From: Emydura subglobosa
Taxonomy: Eukaryota; Chordata; Testudines; Chelidae
Direction of reading: 5' to 3'
Length of the DNA stretch: 64,000 nt
Assembly: GCA_007922225.1 (NCBI GenBank)
Contig: ML679961.1
Span: forward strand, 10,433,930-10,497,929
Part shown: positions 11,989 to 23,556 of the stretch, one piece after another
Layout of the letters: the number at the start of each line of letters is the position of its first letter
How positions within the stretch are numbered: the first letter of the stretch is position 1
The notes under the pieces: generated by a model
What the model was told of the DNA's origin: nothing
Database searches by the model: none
Seen by the model: only the letters and a program-made list of their open reading frames with translations
Position numbers and translations under genes: made by a program

Positions 11989-12218
11989 AGGTCCAGTGGT
12001 TAGGACTTTAGTGCGGGTCTTGGGTGACCCGGTTTCTGTTCTCTTCTCCATCATAGACTTCCTGTGAGACCTTGTGCAAGTTGATTTGTCTTTGTATGAC
12101 TCAGTTGCCTGTCTGTAAAATGAGGGTAATAGTGCTGCTCTAACTGCTCAAAGGGGTGTTGTGAGGAGAAAGACATTAGAGAGTGTGAGGTGTTCAGACA
12201 CTGCAGTGATGGGAGCCA
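11989..12218 (+). mobile_element. MIR-like tRNA-derived SINE
   Basis: The copy starts at a worn tRNA-like head (tccagtggttaggactttag). It continues through the MIR-type core 'cttcctgtgagaccttgtgc' and 'ctgtctgtaaaatgagggta', then 'gggtgttgtgaggagaaaga' and 'gtgaggtgttcagacac'. Other copies in this window share the core. The internal RNA polymerase III boxes are degenerate. Confidence 0.8.
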
Positions 12219-14399
12219 GATGAGTATTGTTGATAAGACAGAAGGAAGCCAAATCTGTGAAACAATTAGTCAGATATTCTGCTGGAACAATAGCTTTGAT
12301 CCATTTTTTGGAGGAGAAAAAAACAGTGAACTTTTAAGCAGACGGTGCCAGCATTTGAAACGTAGCCTTTCCCTTTCTCTCTCAGAAAATGAACCTTTGG
12401 AAGACAGAAACCGACATCTGTTTCTATGAGGCTATATTAGACGCCCATTGTCTTCATACACTGGATTGGTGCTGAGGGTTGCCATGGTGGAGCATGCTGA
12501 ATTGGCAACATAGCCTTCTGAGCACCTGGATTTTAGCGTCTTGTCACTGCTGGAAGTAGCGTGCCAGAAGGGTGTCATAGCGTTGCCCAGGACTACAGGA
12601 CTGAGCATGCTAGATTGGCAGCAGAGGTTTGTCCTCTGCACACTGGCTCGGTGGCGTAATGTTGGATTGAGCATGCTGGAGTGAGATTATAGGGTTGTTT
12701 GTGGGTGCTGAGCTGCTGGCATTCAGTTGTTTCAAGAGTAGGCTGCTGCATTTATTTAAACAAGTGCATTAGATGTTACATGCAAACACAGGAAGATGAA
12801 AGGGTAAAACCTGGACTCCTCCCATCCTCCATCACTTGTTTGGTTGGGAGTTTGTATGGCACTGAAGGGAAACGAATGTCTTGGCTATCAGTGGGTCCCC
12901 AGAAATCAAAGCTGCATATAACTCAACTCCCAAGAAACACAGGTCTAGAAAAACAGTGATGGTGGCATTGATCGCGCTATGACAATCTCCAGAAAATACC
13001 TGTATTGTGAGAAGCAAAAGGCCACGTGTGCTAATGATGGATGAACTTCAGAAAATTGCCTTGGACTCAGATAATCACCCCAAAATGTGGATGCTTCCCA
13101 GAGCCTATAGTGCTCCCATCCCGCCGCCTTACCCCTCCTAACACAGGACACTCCCCAACTCCCTCTACTGCTTGTGGTGGATCTTCATAGAAGCTCCCTT
13201 CCAGCTCCAGGCCTGTGGGAAAACTTTCTCCTCCTTTATGGGGTTTGGGTCTGTTGGCTCCTCCTAACCCAGCAGTTCCCAATATCCACTTGCCTGAGTC
13301 CTGCAGATCTCTTTCTTCAGAAACATAGGGGCTCTCAGAGTGCCCTTGCTGTGCCTGTATACAGTTTGAAAGTTTCCTCTCCCTGTCTTCTCTTCGTTTC
13401 GGAGCCTCTAATTTCACAGGGATGGAAGTGATGGGATCTTGTGAACGACAATCAAGCACTGCTTTCTGGGGTGCGTGTTATGAAGGAGACCCCAAATTGC
13501 CTTTGTAAAGCACTGGGGAGTGTGTGTTGACGTCTGTCGTCAATCCACAGAGGAGATGAGCTTGTTACATCCGTATCTAGGGGAGCTTGGCTCTTTAATT
13601 CGCACTGAAGCTACTCATGCTTTGAGCTCTGGAGGTGGCTAGTTCATTCGCTGGTGTACCCACCAAGCTGTCACGCCTTTGCACTTTAAAAGGCCGAGAC
13701 CTCAGTGGGATCTCTCTTGCCTGCAGAGAGTGAAGGAGGCCCGTGGGTTTCTTTTAAAGCCCCCCAAGACCTCCCCCTTCATATGGGAAAGGGAGTTGAT
13801 GATGCCCACTGAATGGAAGTCTCAAATGAAGTGGGAGGAGACAGCAGGAACTTTAAGCTTCTCCCTAAAGAGGAAAGACCCGGCATCGAGAGGGAAACCA
13901 GGCCACGTCCCCTTGATCTGAGAGGCCCTGCCACTGCCGGGTAAGTAGCTGGATGAGGAGGTTGCCCTGAGTTCAACTGGCTGTGCTGGGTAAGTTTTGC
14001 TTTTTTACAAAATGGGAAGAAAAAGAATCCCCAAACCCTCTAATCTGGGGTTTAGATTTTTGTGCAAAATCCTTTGCATATCAGGGGAAGGCACTTTCCT
14101 CTTTTCTTTTTGGTAATATTCCTGAATAGTTTCCATGCACCACGTCAGAGTATGTTCCAAATGTGCACATGGGGTGAATCTCTTCGAAATAGCCACCCTC
14201 AATGAGGCAAACCCACGTTCAGACTACGGTACTGCCTTGAGTGAGAGAATGTCACGAGAGATACTGGACCGGTTCAGTGCTGGAGGAGCATCACATGGCT
14301 ACGTTAACAGATATTGGCCACTGTGAGCCGGTTTCAGACCACAGGGAATCCAGATAAGTCAGATTTCGGTAACGGAGGCGTCACATCTGCTCTCACATG
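12219..14399. other. Unassigned DNA
   Basis: No gene or recognised repeat. Three imperfect copies of gagcatgct plus an (a/g)attgg-like flank lie at 12490, 12603 and 12669. The minus-strand frame at 13067-13459 (130 codons) and the plus-strand frame at 13174-13431 overlap each other and show no domain. Confidence 0.45.
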
Positions 14400-14742
14400 T
14401 GGGCTCTTCGCTGTTTTCACATCTCCTTAGCTATCCCCACCCCCACGCTGCCACTGATCTCACCCTTCTTCCCTTCCTTGTCAGCGCCATCACCTCTGTG
14501 CATTTCTCCACACAGCCCCCTATGTGTGGTACCACCTCCCTGTGCTCATCCTGAAGGCCCCAGACTTGTCCGCATTAAAGCCTTCTTTGAGACCCTTTCC
14601 TCCAGTGCTGCCTATAGTGTATATAGTTTATGTATAAAAATCCCCCTATTTGTTGTTCTCCTTCCTTTGACCTGTCTTCTGATTGGTCTGTCTTTAGACT
14701 ATGAGCTCCTTAGAGCAGGGGACTGTCTCTTTTACCCTAGCA
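14400..14742 (+). mobile_element. L2-like LINE 3' end, part before the hAT insertion
   Basis: One frame gives WYHLPVLILKAPDLSALKAF, a worn form of the LINE C-terminal pattern 'W..LP..I+...L..FK..LKT'. It is followed by an untranslated tail ending in 'agactatgagctccttagag' and 'caggggactgtctc'. The same tail appears reversed at 4925, 25095 and 58195. The copy is interrupted at 14743 by a hAT-type MITE and resumes at 15221. Confidence 0.6.
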
Positions 14743-15220
14743 CAGCAGTTCCCAAACTCTGCCGCGTTGCGCACTACCACCAAGTGCTTCCTTGACAGAG
14801 CAAAGCTGGTAGATATCTTGGTTGGTGGATATCTGGTGAAATCTTGGGAGGTGGGGGCGGTCACTGCGCTACTTAGGGCAGGAGCTGCTTTTGGCCCGGG
14901 CGCTGGGCCCATGTGGGAAAGGGGCGGGGCCAGGAGGGGGGAGTGGCTGCCGCGCTGCTCGGGGGCGGGGCCAGCACCAGTATGGCTCCTGGCCAGCCGC
15001 TGTGAATGTGTTTGAGGGGGGGCGCTGGGGGCCGCTGTGCTCTGCCCCTGCATGGCCGAGCGCCACTGGAGGCTCCGCGGCCGGTCCCCCCCCAGCAGCA
15101 CAAAGATATTGGTGAAGCCGGGCCTACATTCTGCATTCTTAATTAGGCGGTGGACGCGTACCATTGGGAGGTGGCCTGCATACCACCGGTGGTACGCATA
15201 CCACACTTTGGGAACCGCTG
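14743..15220. mobile_element. hAT-type MITE with 8-bp target duplication
   Basis: The ends are cagcagttcccaaactct and, at the right, acactttgggaaccgctg, which pair as inverted repeats of about 18 bp with a few mismatches. The flanks are ccctagca (14735-14742) and ccctagcg (15221-15228), an 8-bp duplication with one difference, as expected for hAT transposition. The GC-rich interior (14880-15090) has no transposase, so the element is non-autonomous. It sits inside the tail of an L2-like LINE and is therefore younger than that LINE copy. Confidence 0.9.
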
Positions 15221-15275
15221 CCCTAGCGTATCGTGGGCATAACCATAAATAAATAATAATAACTGAGGTTGTACT
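15221..15275 (+). mobile_element. L2-like LINE 3' end, part after the hAT insertion
   Basis: This continues the tail broken at 14742: 'ctagcgtatcgtgggcataa' and then 'ataaataaataataataact', the A/T-rich terminal repeat seen in this LINE type. Confidence 0.6.
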
Positions 15276-17764
15276 TCAGTGTTGGGCGCCTTAGAAATAC
15301 ATGGAATAACAATCGTGCCTTTGTGTCAGAAAGATTTGTGCGGTTCCTGAGGTGCAAACACCCTTACAGTTTCCAGCTATCACTCAGTTGTTCATTTGAA
15401 TCTTTTTTTAATATGAAGAAAAATGGAGATTTTGGATGAAGCAGAGCTGACTATAATTGGACAGTAGACAGTGAAAAGTAGACAGTAGATAGTGAAAAGA
15501 ATAAACTTTCAGTGATTCAAAAAATGAAATACAATGGAAAGCTGAGTGGCTAGGGGAGTTGATCTTGTCAATGGCGTTCTGTGCTCTGTTCAAACAAAAC
15601 AAATCAAAACAACCTGCACTCCCCCCCCCCATATATTACATAAAATAATGCAATCTTCTTGGAAAACTCCTTAAAGAACCATCCCTGTAAATGTTTTGTT
15701 CCATATTAACAAGTTGTTACTTGTATTTAAAACACTTCTGTCCCTCTCACAGGTCCTGTGTGGATGGCATTTTACATGCCAGATCAGAAAATTGAACCGT
15801 CTCGCCCACTATTCTGCCTTGGGCAGTGGCTAGATACTTGGAGAGAAGACAAACATTCTCTCCCCAATAAGGTATGCAATGGTGCTGTCTGTGGAGGGTC
15901 AGTTTACACGCTGAAACAGGAGCTTTGATTACCCTTATTATCTTAGCTTCCATAACTACAAATGTTATTGGTCACCAGTGTATCCAAATCTTATTTAAAT
16001 CTATTCACAGCATCTGGGTGTTTCTGATGGGTGAATCGGACAGCTCGCTCACATGTTGGTGGATATGGATGCATTTTTATCACTGGACTCGAGGAATAAG
16101 TGATGCATACAATATAGGAACTGCAGTCGTAACGCTCCGAGCCCTGCCGATGGAAACTTATCCCATAGCATGGCTTGCTGTGTTAGTGGCGAATAAAACC
16201 AATGCAGCCCATTCACTTTGATGCTTTGTGGTGTGCACATATACATTACGAGTCATTCATGTTTACCTGAAATGATCTTCAGACCCGCTGCATGCATTTT
16301 TGTCCCAATAGATGCTGCTATTGCTGCACAGCTAATGAATCTACTTTTGAAGTCTGCCCAACTGGTTTATTGTTTCTAATGGCCTCAGATGGCCTAGTTG
16401 AACCATGAGGTTAGATAAGAAAACAGAAGTATACTTGAAGGAGGAGATTTTTGGGAATTGGGTCTCCAAATCCTTTAGGCAGCTTTGAAAAACTAAGCTT
16501 AATATTTAATTGCTGGGTAGAATCCGTTGTCATGATAGTAACAGGGCTGGGTGGAATGGTGGTGCTAGATGGGGATGGGAAAGTACAATTGTGGGTTTGA
16601 AAAGCTTTTCCCTGAGGAAAACTGATGTCCCGTTTTGGACAGCTTTCCTTCCTGCCTCCTCTGCGTATCATTCGTTCCACCTATTCATAAAAGGGACTGA
16701 AGCAAAACAGAGGGCTTTGTGTTACTTGCTGGCTGCCTTAATGAGAGGGGAGTTTCAGACCTGGGGAATGGGTGTGTGTGCTCACATACCATGGTATGAA
16801 TGCCTAGATAGATGAGGGGGTGGAGTTGGGGAATAACAACTGGGAAACTGAAGAAGAAAAGCAAAAGAGAACTGTGGGACCAACTTGTCGCCTGCAAAAC
16901 TTGAGCCTGTCTCAGATCTCATGCTGGTTTCACAGCGTGCGTAACCCCCTGGACTTTGGTAGAGATATTCCTGATTAGCACTGGTGTACTTGAAATCAGA
17001 ATCAAGTTCACTATGAGCAAAATTGTCAGTATAGCCAGTAGCACCACCTGTAGTTAAGGTTTTCTAACACTTTCCATTATAAGACCCTGTTTTCAGTTGC
17101 TTTTAACTTTCCTAAACTTGTCCATGCTCAGTGTCTGCGTCAGGCCGAGTTATTTTTATTTATTTATTTACAGTTTCAGCTCAAAGAGTTCAACATCACT
17201 CAGAACAAAGCGAGGGGAAAATACGTTGTTAAAAAGTTCTTGCTGCTGTTTCACTGACAAGCTCTAGCACCTCCATTCTTTGGAGTAGGGACTTAAAATT
17301 TGGGAGAGGGGTCGCCTTTGTGTAAGCGAGGTGCTTTTCACATGCTTGTAGAAACCCACCCATAGTTGGACATTTTATGAGCTTTCCACATGCTCTGTAG
17401 AGCTTTGTTAAAATTTCACAGCTAAATTCTTGGCAGACTGTATTCATGCTGAGGATGCTCCGCTCCTCTCCGAGGGCAACCAGGAGTTACTGTGGCACCA
17501 GGAACTGAGAGCAGCGAAGCTGTCGCTCCATCCTGTGCGCTCAATTCTCCCACTGCTGGAGGAGGAGACAAAGGAAGCTGATAGAGTGAATGCAGAGGGG
17601 TGAGGGTAGAAGTGGGGCAGAGACAGGCTGCAAACAATCTGCGAGCGGGGGTGAGGCGGAGCATGCTGCGTGTGGATCCAATCTGCCCCATGCAAGGGGT
17701 GCCTTCTGCTAGGAGACAAGGAGAGATGGGGGCAAGTGCGGGGAACAGGGAATGTGTTGTGGAT
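15276..17764. other. Unassigned DNA
   Basis: No gene or recognised repeat family over about 2.5 kb. It includes a short C run near 15618-15628, a (TTTA)n-like tract at 17148-17171 and several chance frames. The minus-strand frame at 17444-17782 is serine/proline-rich and lacks a domain. Confidence 0.45.
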
Positions 17765-18911
17765 CAAGTCATGTCTGACCAATTGGATTGCCTTCTATGA
17801 TGAGGTGACTGGCTCTGTGGATGTGGGGAAAGCGGTGGCCATGATATACCTTGACTTTAGCAAAGATTTTGATACGGTCTCCCACAGTATTCTTATCAGC
17901 AAGTTAAAGAAGTATTGGATGGATGAATGGACTATAAGATGATAGAAAGCTGGCTAGATCATTGGGCTCAATGGGTAGTGATCAACGGCTCGATGTCTAG
18001 CTGGCACCTGGTAAAAAGTGCAATGCCCCAGGGGTCAGTGCTGGGGCTAGTTTTGTTCAACATCTTCATTAATGATCTGGAGGATGGGGCGGATTGCACC
18101 CTCAGCAAGTTTGCAGATGACACTAAGATGGGGGGAGTGGTAGATACGCTGGGGGCAGGAATAGGATACAGAGTGACCTAGACAAATTAGAGGATTGGGA
18201 GAAAAGAAATCTGATGACGTTCAACAAGGACAAGTGCAGAGTCTTCCACTTAGGACGGAGGAATCCCATGCACTGCTACAGACTGGGGACCGACTGGCTA
18301 AGCAGCAGTTCTGCAGAAAAGGACCTGGGGGTTACAGTGAACAAGACGCTGGATATGAGTCAGCAGTGTGCCCCGGTTGCCAAGAAGGCTAATAGCATAT
18401 TGGGCTGCATTAGTAGGAGCATTGCCAGCAGATCGAGGGAAGTGATTATTCCCCTCTATTTGGCACTAGTGAGGCCACATCTGGAGTATTGTGTCCAGTT
18501 TTGGACCCCCATTACAGAAAGGATGTGGACAAGTTGGAGAGAGTCCAGAGAAGAGCAACAAAAATGATTAGGGGGCTGGAGCACAGGACTTATGAGGAGA
18601 GACTGAGGGAACTAGGCTTGTTTAGTCTGCAGAAGAGAGGAATGAGGGGGGACTTGATAGCAGCCTTCAACTACCTGAAAGAGGATTCCAGATAGGATGG
18701 AGCTAGGCTGTTCTCAGTGGTGGCAGATGACAGAACTAGGAGCAATGGTCTCAAGTTGCAGTGGGGGAGGTCTAGGTTGGATATTAGGAAAAACGTTTTC
18801 ACTAGGAGGGTGGTGAAGCACTGGAATGTGATACCTAGGGAGGTGGTGGAATCTCCATCCTTAGTGGTTTTTAAGGTGCCGCTTGACAAAGCCCTGGCTG
18901 GGATGGTTTAG
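17765..18911 (+). pseudogene. CR1 ORF2 fragment (reverse transcriptase), copy B
   Basis: The translation covers the palm and thumb of the reverse transcriptase and the C-terminus. Blocks in order are [17 protein letters not shown] (about 17845-17895), a region ending [12 protein letters not shown], the catalytic FADD at 18110-18121, [30 protein letters not shown], and at the end [17 protein letters not shown]. At least four frame changes or stops interrupt it, for example near 17940, 18181 and 18695. The endonuclease and the first reverse transcriptase motifs are missing because of truncation. It is not functional. Confidence 0.9.
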
Positions 18912-18996
18912 TTGGGGTTAGTCCTGCTTTGCGCAGGGGATTGGACTAGATGACCTCCTGAGGTCCCTTCCAATCCTAACCTTCTATGATTCTGTG
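17765..18996 (+). mobile_element. CR1 LINE copy B, 5'-truncated
   Basis: It begins abruptly at caagtcatgtctgac, homologous to the interior of copies C and D, and runs to the CR1 terminus 'ccttctatgattctg'. The truncation point is visible because D continues upstream in homologous sequence (about 55282) while B does not. The 3' untranslated tail contains 'ggggattggactagatgacc' and 'tcctgaggtcccttccaatc'. The same subfamily provides copies C and D. Confidence 0.95.
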
Positions 18997-19410
18997 GATT
19001 CAGTATCGTTTCAAGTGATGAAATTTCGGGGGGGAGGGGAGGCGTTCTTGGTTTTTAGTCTAGTTAGCAAATTACATTTAAAAAATCCCCTACATTAAAA
19101 GAATGCTAAGGTTGCAAAGTCACGTACTCAAAAGTTAGGAAATATCAGTATTCAAGTTTCCGGTGCACCTTAGTTTGACCTCTCTGTGCACATGCATTAT
19201 GATACAGTCTTTAATTACATGATCACATGCAATTTTTTTCACAGAGACTCTGAGTCCTTCAGTGCACAGGATGGACGGAACTCACTGAATAGGTAGCTAC
19301 CCAATATTTCTTTTTTATCTTTAGTACCGTACACTATTGAAACCTTGCACTGAATAGGAATTATTAATTCAGGACTCCACTGTGTCTATCAATTTAGTTT
19401 TACTTGTGGC
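18997..19410. other. Unassigned DNA between CR1 copy B and a hAT MITE
   Basis: No gene or repeat recognised. The right end carries the left copy of the hAT target duplication (cttgtggc, 19403-19410). Confidence 0.45.
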
Positions 19411-19701
19411 CAGGGTTGTGCACAGTCATAAAAATTTGGCTGCTTTTGGAGGGGCACTTTCTGTGCCCCCTGTGGCCAGAGGAGCTGGCGCCCTCGAGCT
19501 GGCTGTCCCGCTTCCCCCTCCACACCTGGAGAAACTGGCTGTCCTCCCACAGCTGTGGGTCTGGAGGAGCTGTCATCTCCCGCCCCGGCCCAGGGCAAGA
19601 GGAGCTCGCGCTCCCCACCCTGGCCCCAGAGAAGTGCTGTGCTCCTGATGATTGGGGGGGGGGACATGCCCTTGTTCCCCCCCCCCTTGTGCATACCCTT
19701 G
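19411..19701. mobile_element. hAT-type MITE with perfect 8-bp target duplication
   Basis: The ends cagggttgtgcac and gtgcatacccttg are imperfect inverted repeats. The flanks at 19403-19410 and 19702-19709 are both cttgtggc, a perfect 8-bp duplication typical of hAT. The element is 291 bp, GC-rich, and has poly-G/poly-C stretches near its right end and no transposase. Overlapping frames of about 70-104 codons inside it are accidental. Confidence 0.9.
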
Positions 19702-19744
19702 CTTGTGGCCTAAAATAGGCCAGGGCCAGTGCTTCCAGCAGGGT

Positions 19745-19925
19745 GGAAGGTTGCTTGTAAAGTTAAGGCACTGGACTCGGATTCAGTTCCAGCGTCTACC
19801 ACAGATTTCCCGTGTGAGCTTGGACAAGTCACTTAATCTCACTGTCAGAAGGGGATAACAGCATGTCCCTCTCTTACAGAGGTATGGGAGGAAAATTCTA
19901 TGATGTTGGTTAGGTGCTCAAATAT
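19745..19925 (+). mobile_element. MIR-like SINE
   Basis: The core reads 'aaggcactggactcggattc', 'cgtgtgagcttggacaagtc' and 'acttaatctcactgtcagaa'. It is followed by 'ggggataacagcatgtccct' and a tail with 'ggttaggtgctcaaatattg'. Same family and orientation as 11989-12218, with many substitutions. Confidence 0.8.
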
Positions 19926-19929
19926 TGCC

Positions 19930-20920
19930 GTAAAAGGGGTCATGTACAAAACTAGCTAGAGAAAGACAGGCAGTAAAAGTCTACGGCCTTTGTCCAAAGC
20001 ACCCTTTTGCATTTAATACATTCCTCACACACTTAAATAAAAATGTGAAAAATGTTTGCATTTCATTCTTTAAGTAACAGAGAAAGGCAAGGTGGAAGCA
20101 TCGGAAAGCTTTGAATCTGAAAGCGATATTATCCTCTGCCTGCGGTCTGATGATTGAAAATGACATCTTCTGCATGGCCAATTAAAATTCATACCTTTTA
20201 ACCTTCACAACCATCTGAGATCTGTATCATTAGAACGGATTCAACAAGATGCCTTGATATTCTAAATTATTTGTATGCCTGGTATTCCAAATAAACATTT
20301 GTGAAATTCATTTCAAAAGATGTTAACACTTGTGAAACCCATGTGCCCCAAAGGGATTATATAAATTTCCATGTCAAATATTTGAAGCAAAGCACTTGTA
20401 CAGAAACAATGTTTTTTTGTGTTTTGATGCCTTTCATTTCCATAAACTAGATTACTTTCCGAAATTACTTTCACACAGAGAACAGTTTCTATTGAATTCC
20501 AGTCAGTGAGCTCCTTGGAGTGTGATGTGAATAAAATATCGATGGGCTATGTAGCAGCCGGTATGCATATGCATTTGTGTTGTACGAAGAGGGCAAACCA
20601 AGTTTAGATTTTATCTGTAAGAGGGTCCATAGACAGAGATTTACTGTCTTAGAGTAATTGCTAAACAACTATTTCATTTATAGCATAACAAGAAAGCTCT
20701 CTGGATTTCTGTCTCCATCTCTTACCTGGCTAACAATGAGCTGATCTCTCTTGTTAAATACTTATTTGCTGGCATGCAGCTGTTCCTGGCTGTCAGTGGT
20801 TCTTCAACAGCAAAGTTTTATCTGCTTCTTGCAAACCCTGATTCTGCCAAAAAAAAAAAAAAAAAAAGTCACACACAAAAAAAATTGATCTGAGCCAACG
20901 TTATCCCTAGTGTCCCTTTT
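19930..20920. other. Unassigned AT-rich DNA
   Basis: No gene or repeat family recognised. Contains a 19-base A run at 20849-20867 that may mark the end of an old retroposed sequence, but no recognisable body precedes it. Confidence 0.45.
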
Positions 20921-20997
20921 GCCAACCCTGTGAAATGGTCAAATGCTCAGGTTTCTAAAGGAGGAGGAAAGAAACACTTGAAAAAGAAATTTGCAGT
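20921..20997 (+). repeat. Direct repeat, copy 1
   Basis: A segment with ccctgtgaaatggtcaaatg and aggaaagaaacacttgaaaa recurs at 21379-21454 in the same orientation with few changes. The offset is about 458 bp. It is not one of the repeat families recognised in this window. Confidence 0.85.
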
Positions 20998-21378
20998 TTT
21001 AAGATTCAATGTTTTGTATGAACGACTCCCACAACCTCTGTTTGAGATCATATCCTCTGTTTAGATTTTGTAGATCTTTGTGGGAATATGTTTGCGAGAG
21101 AATGGCGGGGACAGTGGTGACATCTGTGATAAATGTGGGTTCTAGGTTTCAGCCCCAAATCATGAGCTGTGGGGGCCTCTCTACTATCCCTTGAAAAGGA
21201 CACACATTAAGTTCACTGGTTTAAAAAAAGCCAGATCTGCAGAACATTGTGTCTCTTATCTGAATGCTTTCAGAAAATTAAAACAAAGTAAACAAGCCCA
21301 AAAGAGAGCCCATCAGTTGAGGATAGTGCAGCTACTGTTTCTAGTTATTATTTGCAGTATGTGATTCATGGATTATGG

Positions 21379-21454
21379 GCAATCCTGTGAAATGGTCAAA
21401 TGCCCAGGTTTCTAAAGGAGGAGAAAAGAAATGCTTGAAAAAGAAATTTACAGA
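21379..21454 (+). repeat. Direct repeat, copy 2
   Basis: Second copy of the segment at 20921-20997 (tcctgtgaaatggtcaaatg, then agaaaagaaatgcttgaaaa). The sequence between the copies does not itself look repeated. Confidence 0.85.
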
Positions 21455-22756
21455 AATTCTCACTGATCTGCCGTGAGGAACATCTTAACCACAGGTAAGA
21501 CGTTTATCATATGTTTTGTGCTTGTTCAGTAGATGGAGCCCTCGTTGATGTCAGTGGAAATTTCACCTACGAAGTATAAAATAAGGTTCAGTAGCATGGA
21601 TCAGGAAAGCAAAATCTGTTTTACAAAACCAAACTAAACTTTCAATCCTGCTCTAGTTAGAGTAGGCATCTGACTGCCCCCCAAAAGTGGGCAAGGAACC
21701 GCTTTGGGGTGTGCAAAGATTCGCTTGCATGCATAATTTAAACAGCACCCAGTCACCTGTGCAAACGAGCGCTGTGCACACACAAACACTGAAGATTTCT
21801 GCTCACTCCATTGGGTTTACACATCTGTGTACAGTAAGCAAAGTCAAGCTGAATATACTTACTCTTGATCTCGATCGGAATGTCTTGCTGCAGCGTAGTG
21901 CTGCTGGGGAGAGAAGCAGGGAGCCTGCACAGCTTTTCTCCATGGGTTTCCAGCCACAACGCTTAAAGGGGTGTTTTGGTGGCAGAGCGAGAGAGGGCAG
22001 ACAGGATGGGCTGGAGGCACAATAGCTGGGTCACAACTACATGGATCCATTGGTTTAACAACTTGGAAGTCACAGTTGTTGCAGAACTTCTCTACTGGTG
22101 CTCATCAGCCAAGCGGGGGAAGTTCTGTTTCCAACCATGAAGCGACCTTTGTACTTTTTGAGATTTATACGTCAACAAGAGAGCCCAGTCTGAACACTCT
22201 GGGCATTGCTGCCAAATACTAAACATACTTCATGGAGGCATCCTAGGGTAAAATGCTCCGTTTTGGACAGTCTCACATCTTCCTTCTCCTCTTTTCCTTT
22301 TGTCTTGTCATCTGAAGTTATCTGAAAGATGGGTTCCAGACAGAGACTACTATGTGGCAGCAGCATTTTGTCTCCATTCCCTTTTGGACTTGTGCAGCAG
22401 CTCCCAGTGCATACCAAGTGGTGGACCCATTGTTCAGCGACTAACAGAAGTTAGGGAATACTCATTTTGTATTAGTAACACAAGAGCTTCAGCTTGCACT
22501 CGTTTTTAGCGAAACAGAAAGAGAAGTTGGCTAAGCTAAAGGTGAGTCCTTTTATGTCCGTTTTTGGATGTACTTTCCTGCTTGTTTGTTGTTGCTTTTT
22601 TAAAAAAAGCAAACTGAAATTGGGTTCTTCGGGTGTAAATGCCTATCACAGTAGTCCATCCAGGAAAAAAAATGAAGTGGAGACCAGTGAGACAGAGGGT
22701 GAATGTGAGGGAACAAAAAAGTCAACAGAAAACCACTTTACATGGAATAGAATGAG
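21455..22756. other. Unassigned DNA
   Basis: No gene recognised. The frame at 21687-22025 (112 codons) overlaps two minus-strand frames and shows no domain. A phrase near 21546 (gatgtcagtggaaatttcac) resembles the core of the short palindromic repeats. Confidence 0.45.
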
Positions 22757-22850
22757 GGCCTGATTTAATCTTACCTGAACTGGTAGAAATCAGGAATAAC
22801 TCCACTGAAATCAGTGTAAACCCAGTGTTGGATCATCATCAGATGATATG
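22757..22850. repeat. Short interspersed repeat, palindromic type
   Basis: The sequence 'gggcctgatttaatcttacc', 'ggaataactccactgaaatc' and 'agtgtaaacccagtg' has the 'aactcca(t/c)tga(a)(g/a)tca' core shared by the other short palindromic copies. The arms are weak. Confidence 0.4.
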
Positions 22851-23556
22851 TAGGGAAACCGTCACGGATACCGGAGTCAGTAATTGCAATATGGTCCAGT
22901 TCAAATGCATGTCAAAATTACTTTGGAAGATCCTAACATATGTGAAGTCAGTGGCAGTGTTTGGAGAAGCCGCGCCCCCCCGGAGAAGAAATTAAATATT
23001 ACGCCAATGGAAAAGGCCCTTTGACTCACGATATGGTTTTCCTGTGAATGCAGACAGCAGCACTGCAGCCTGACAAGGCTGTGTCGGTCTTGGGCTACGT
23101 GTCTTCCCCAGAGCCTAAGCTTGTATTTCTCTCTCTCCAGCAAGGACATGTGACTTAGGACTGGGTGCAAAATTCATCTCCCATTGAGACTTCAAGCAGC
23201 AAAGACCCAATTGGTCATTTACTGGCAACTGTGTAGTGCGTCGTGGCACCGGGGGACGTTCATTTCCTGGTTTTGGCGAATGCACAGAAGACAAGCAACC
23301 AACCCAAATGAACCCGGCCTAAACATTCTGTGGGATTGTCCAAAACTCTCTGCATGGGGCTGACTCGTCTCCTGTTGGAGTCAATGCTAAAATTGCCATT
23401 GGCCTCACCTCCCACTACGGATTCCCAGTCAGTTAACATTTTCAGTGGCGAGAGAGATAAAAGGCTGGTCCCCGGCCACTGCTAATGTAATGTCAAAATG
23501 TGAAGTAAAAACTAAAAACTGGGCTGCAATACATTTTCTCTCTTCAGTGTATTTAT
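22851..23556. other. Unassigned DNA
   Basis: No gene or recognised repeat. Frames of up to 89 codons occur but have no domain. Confidence 0.45.

Noticed and set aside
13067..13459. 130-codon minus-strand frame as a gene
   Set aside because: Low-complexity, overlapped by a plus-strand frame of 85 codons, no domain and no splice context.
14873..15206. CpG island and promoter of a host gene
   Set aside because: The GC-rich block is the interior of a hAT-type MITE whose ends and 8-bp duplication are visible.
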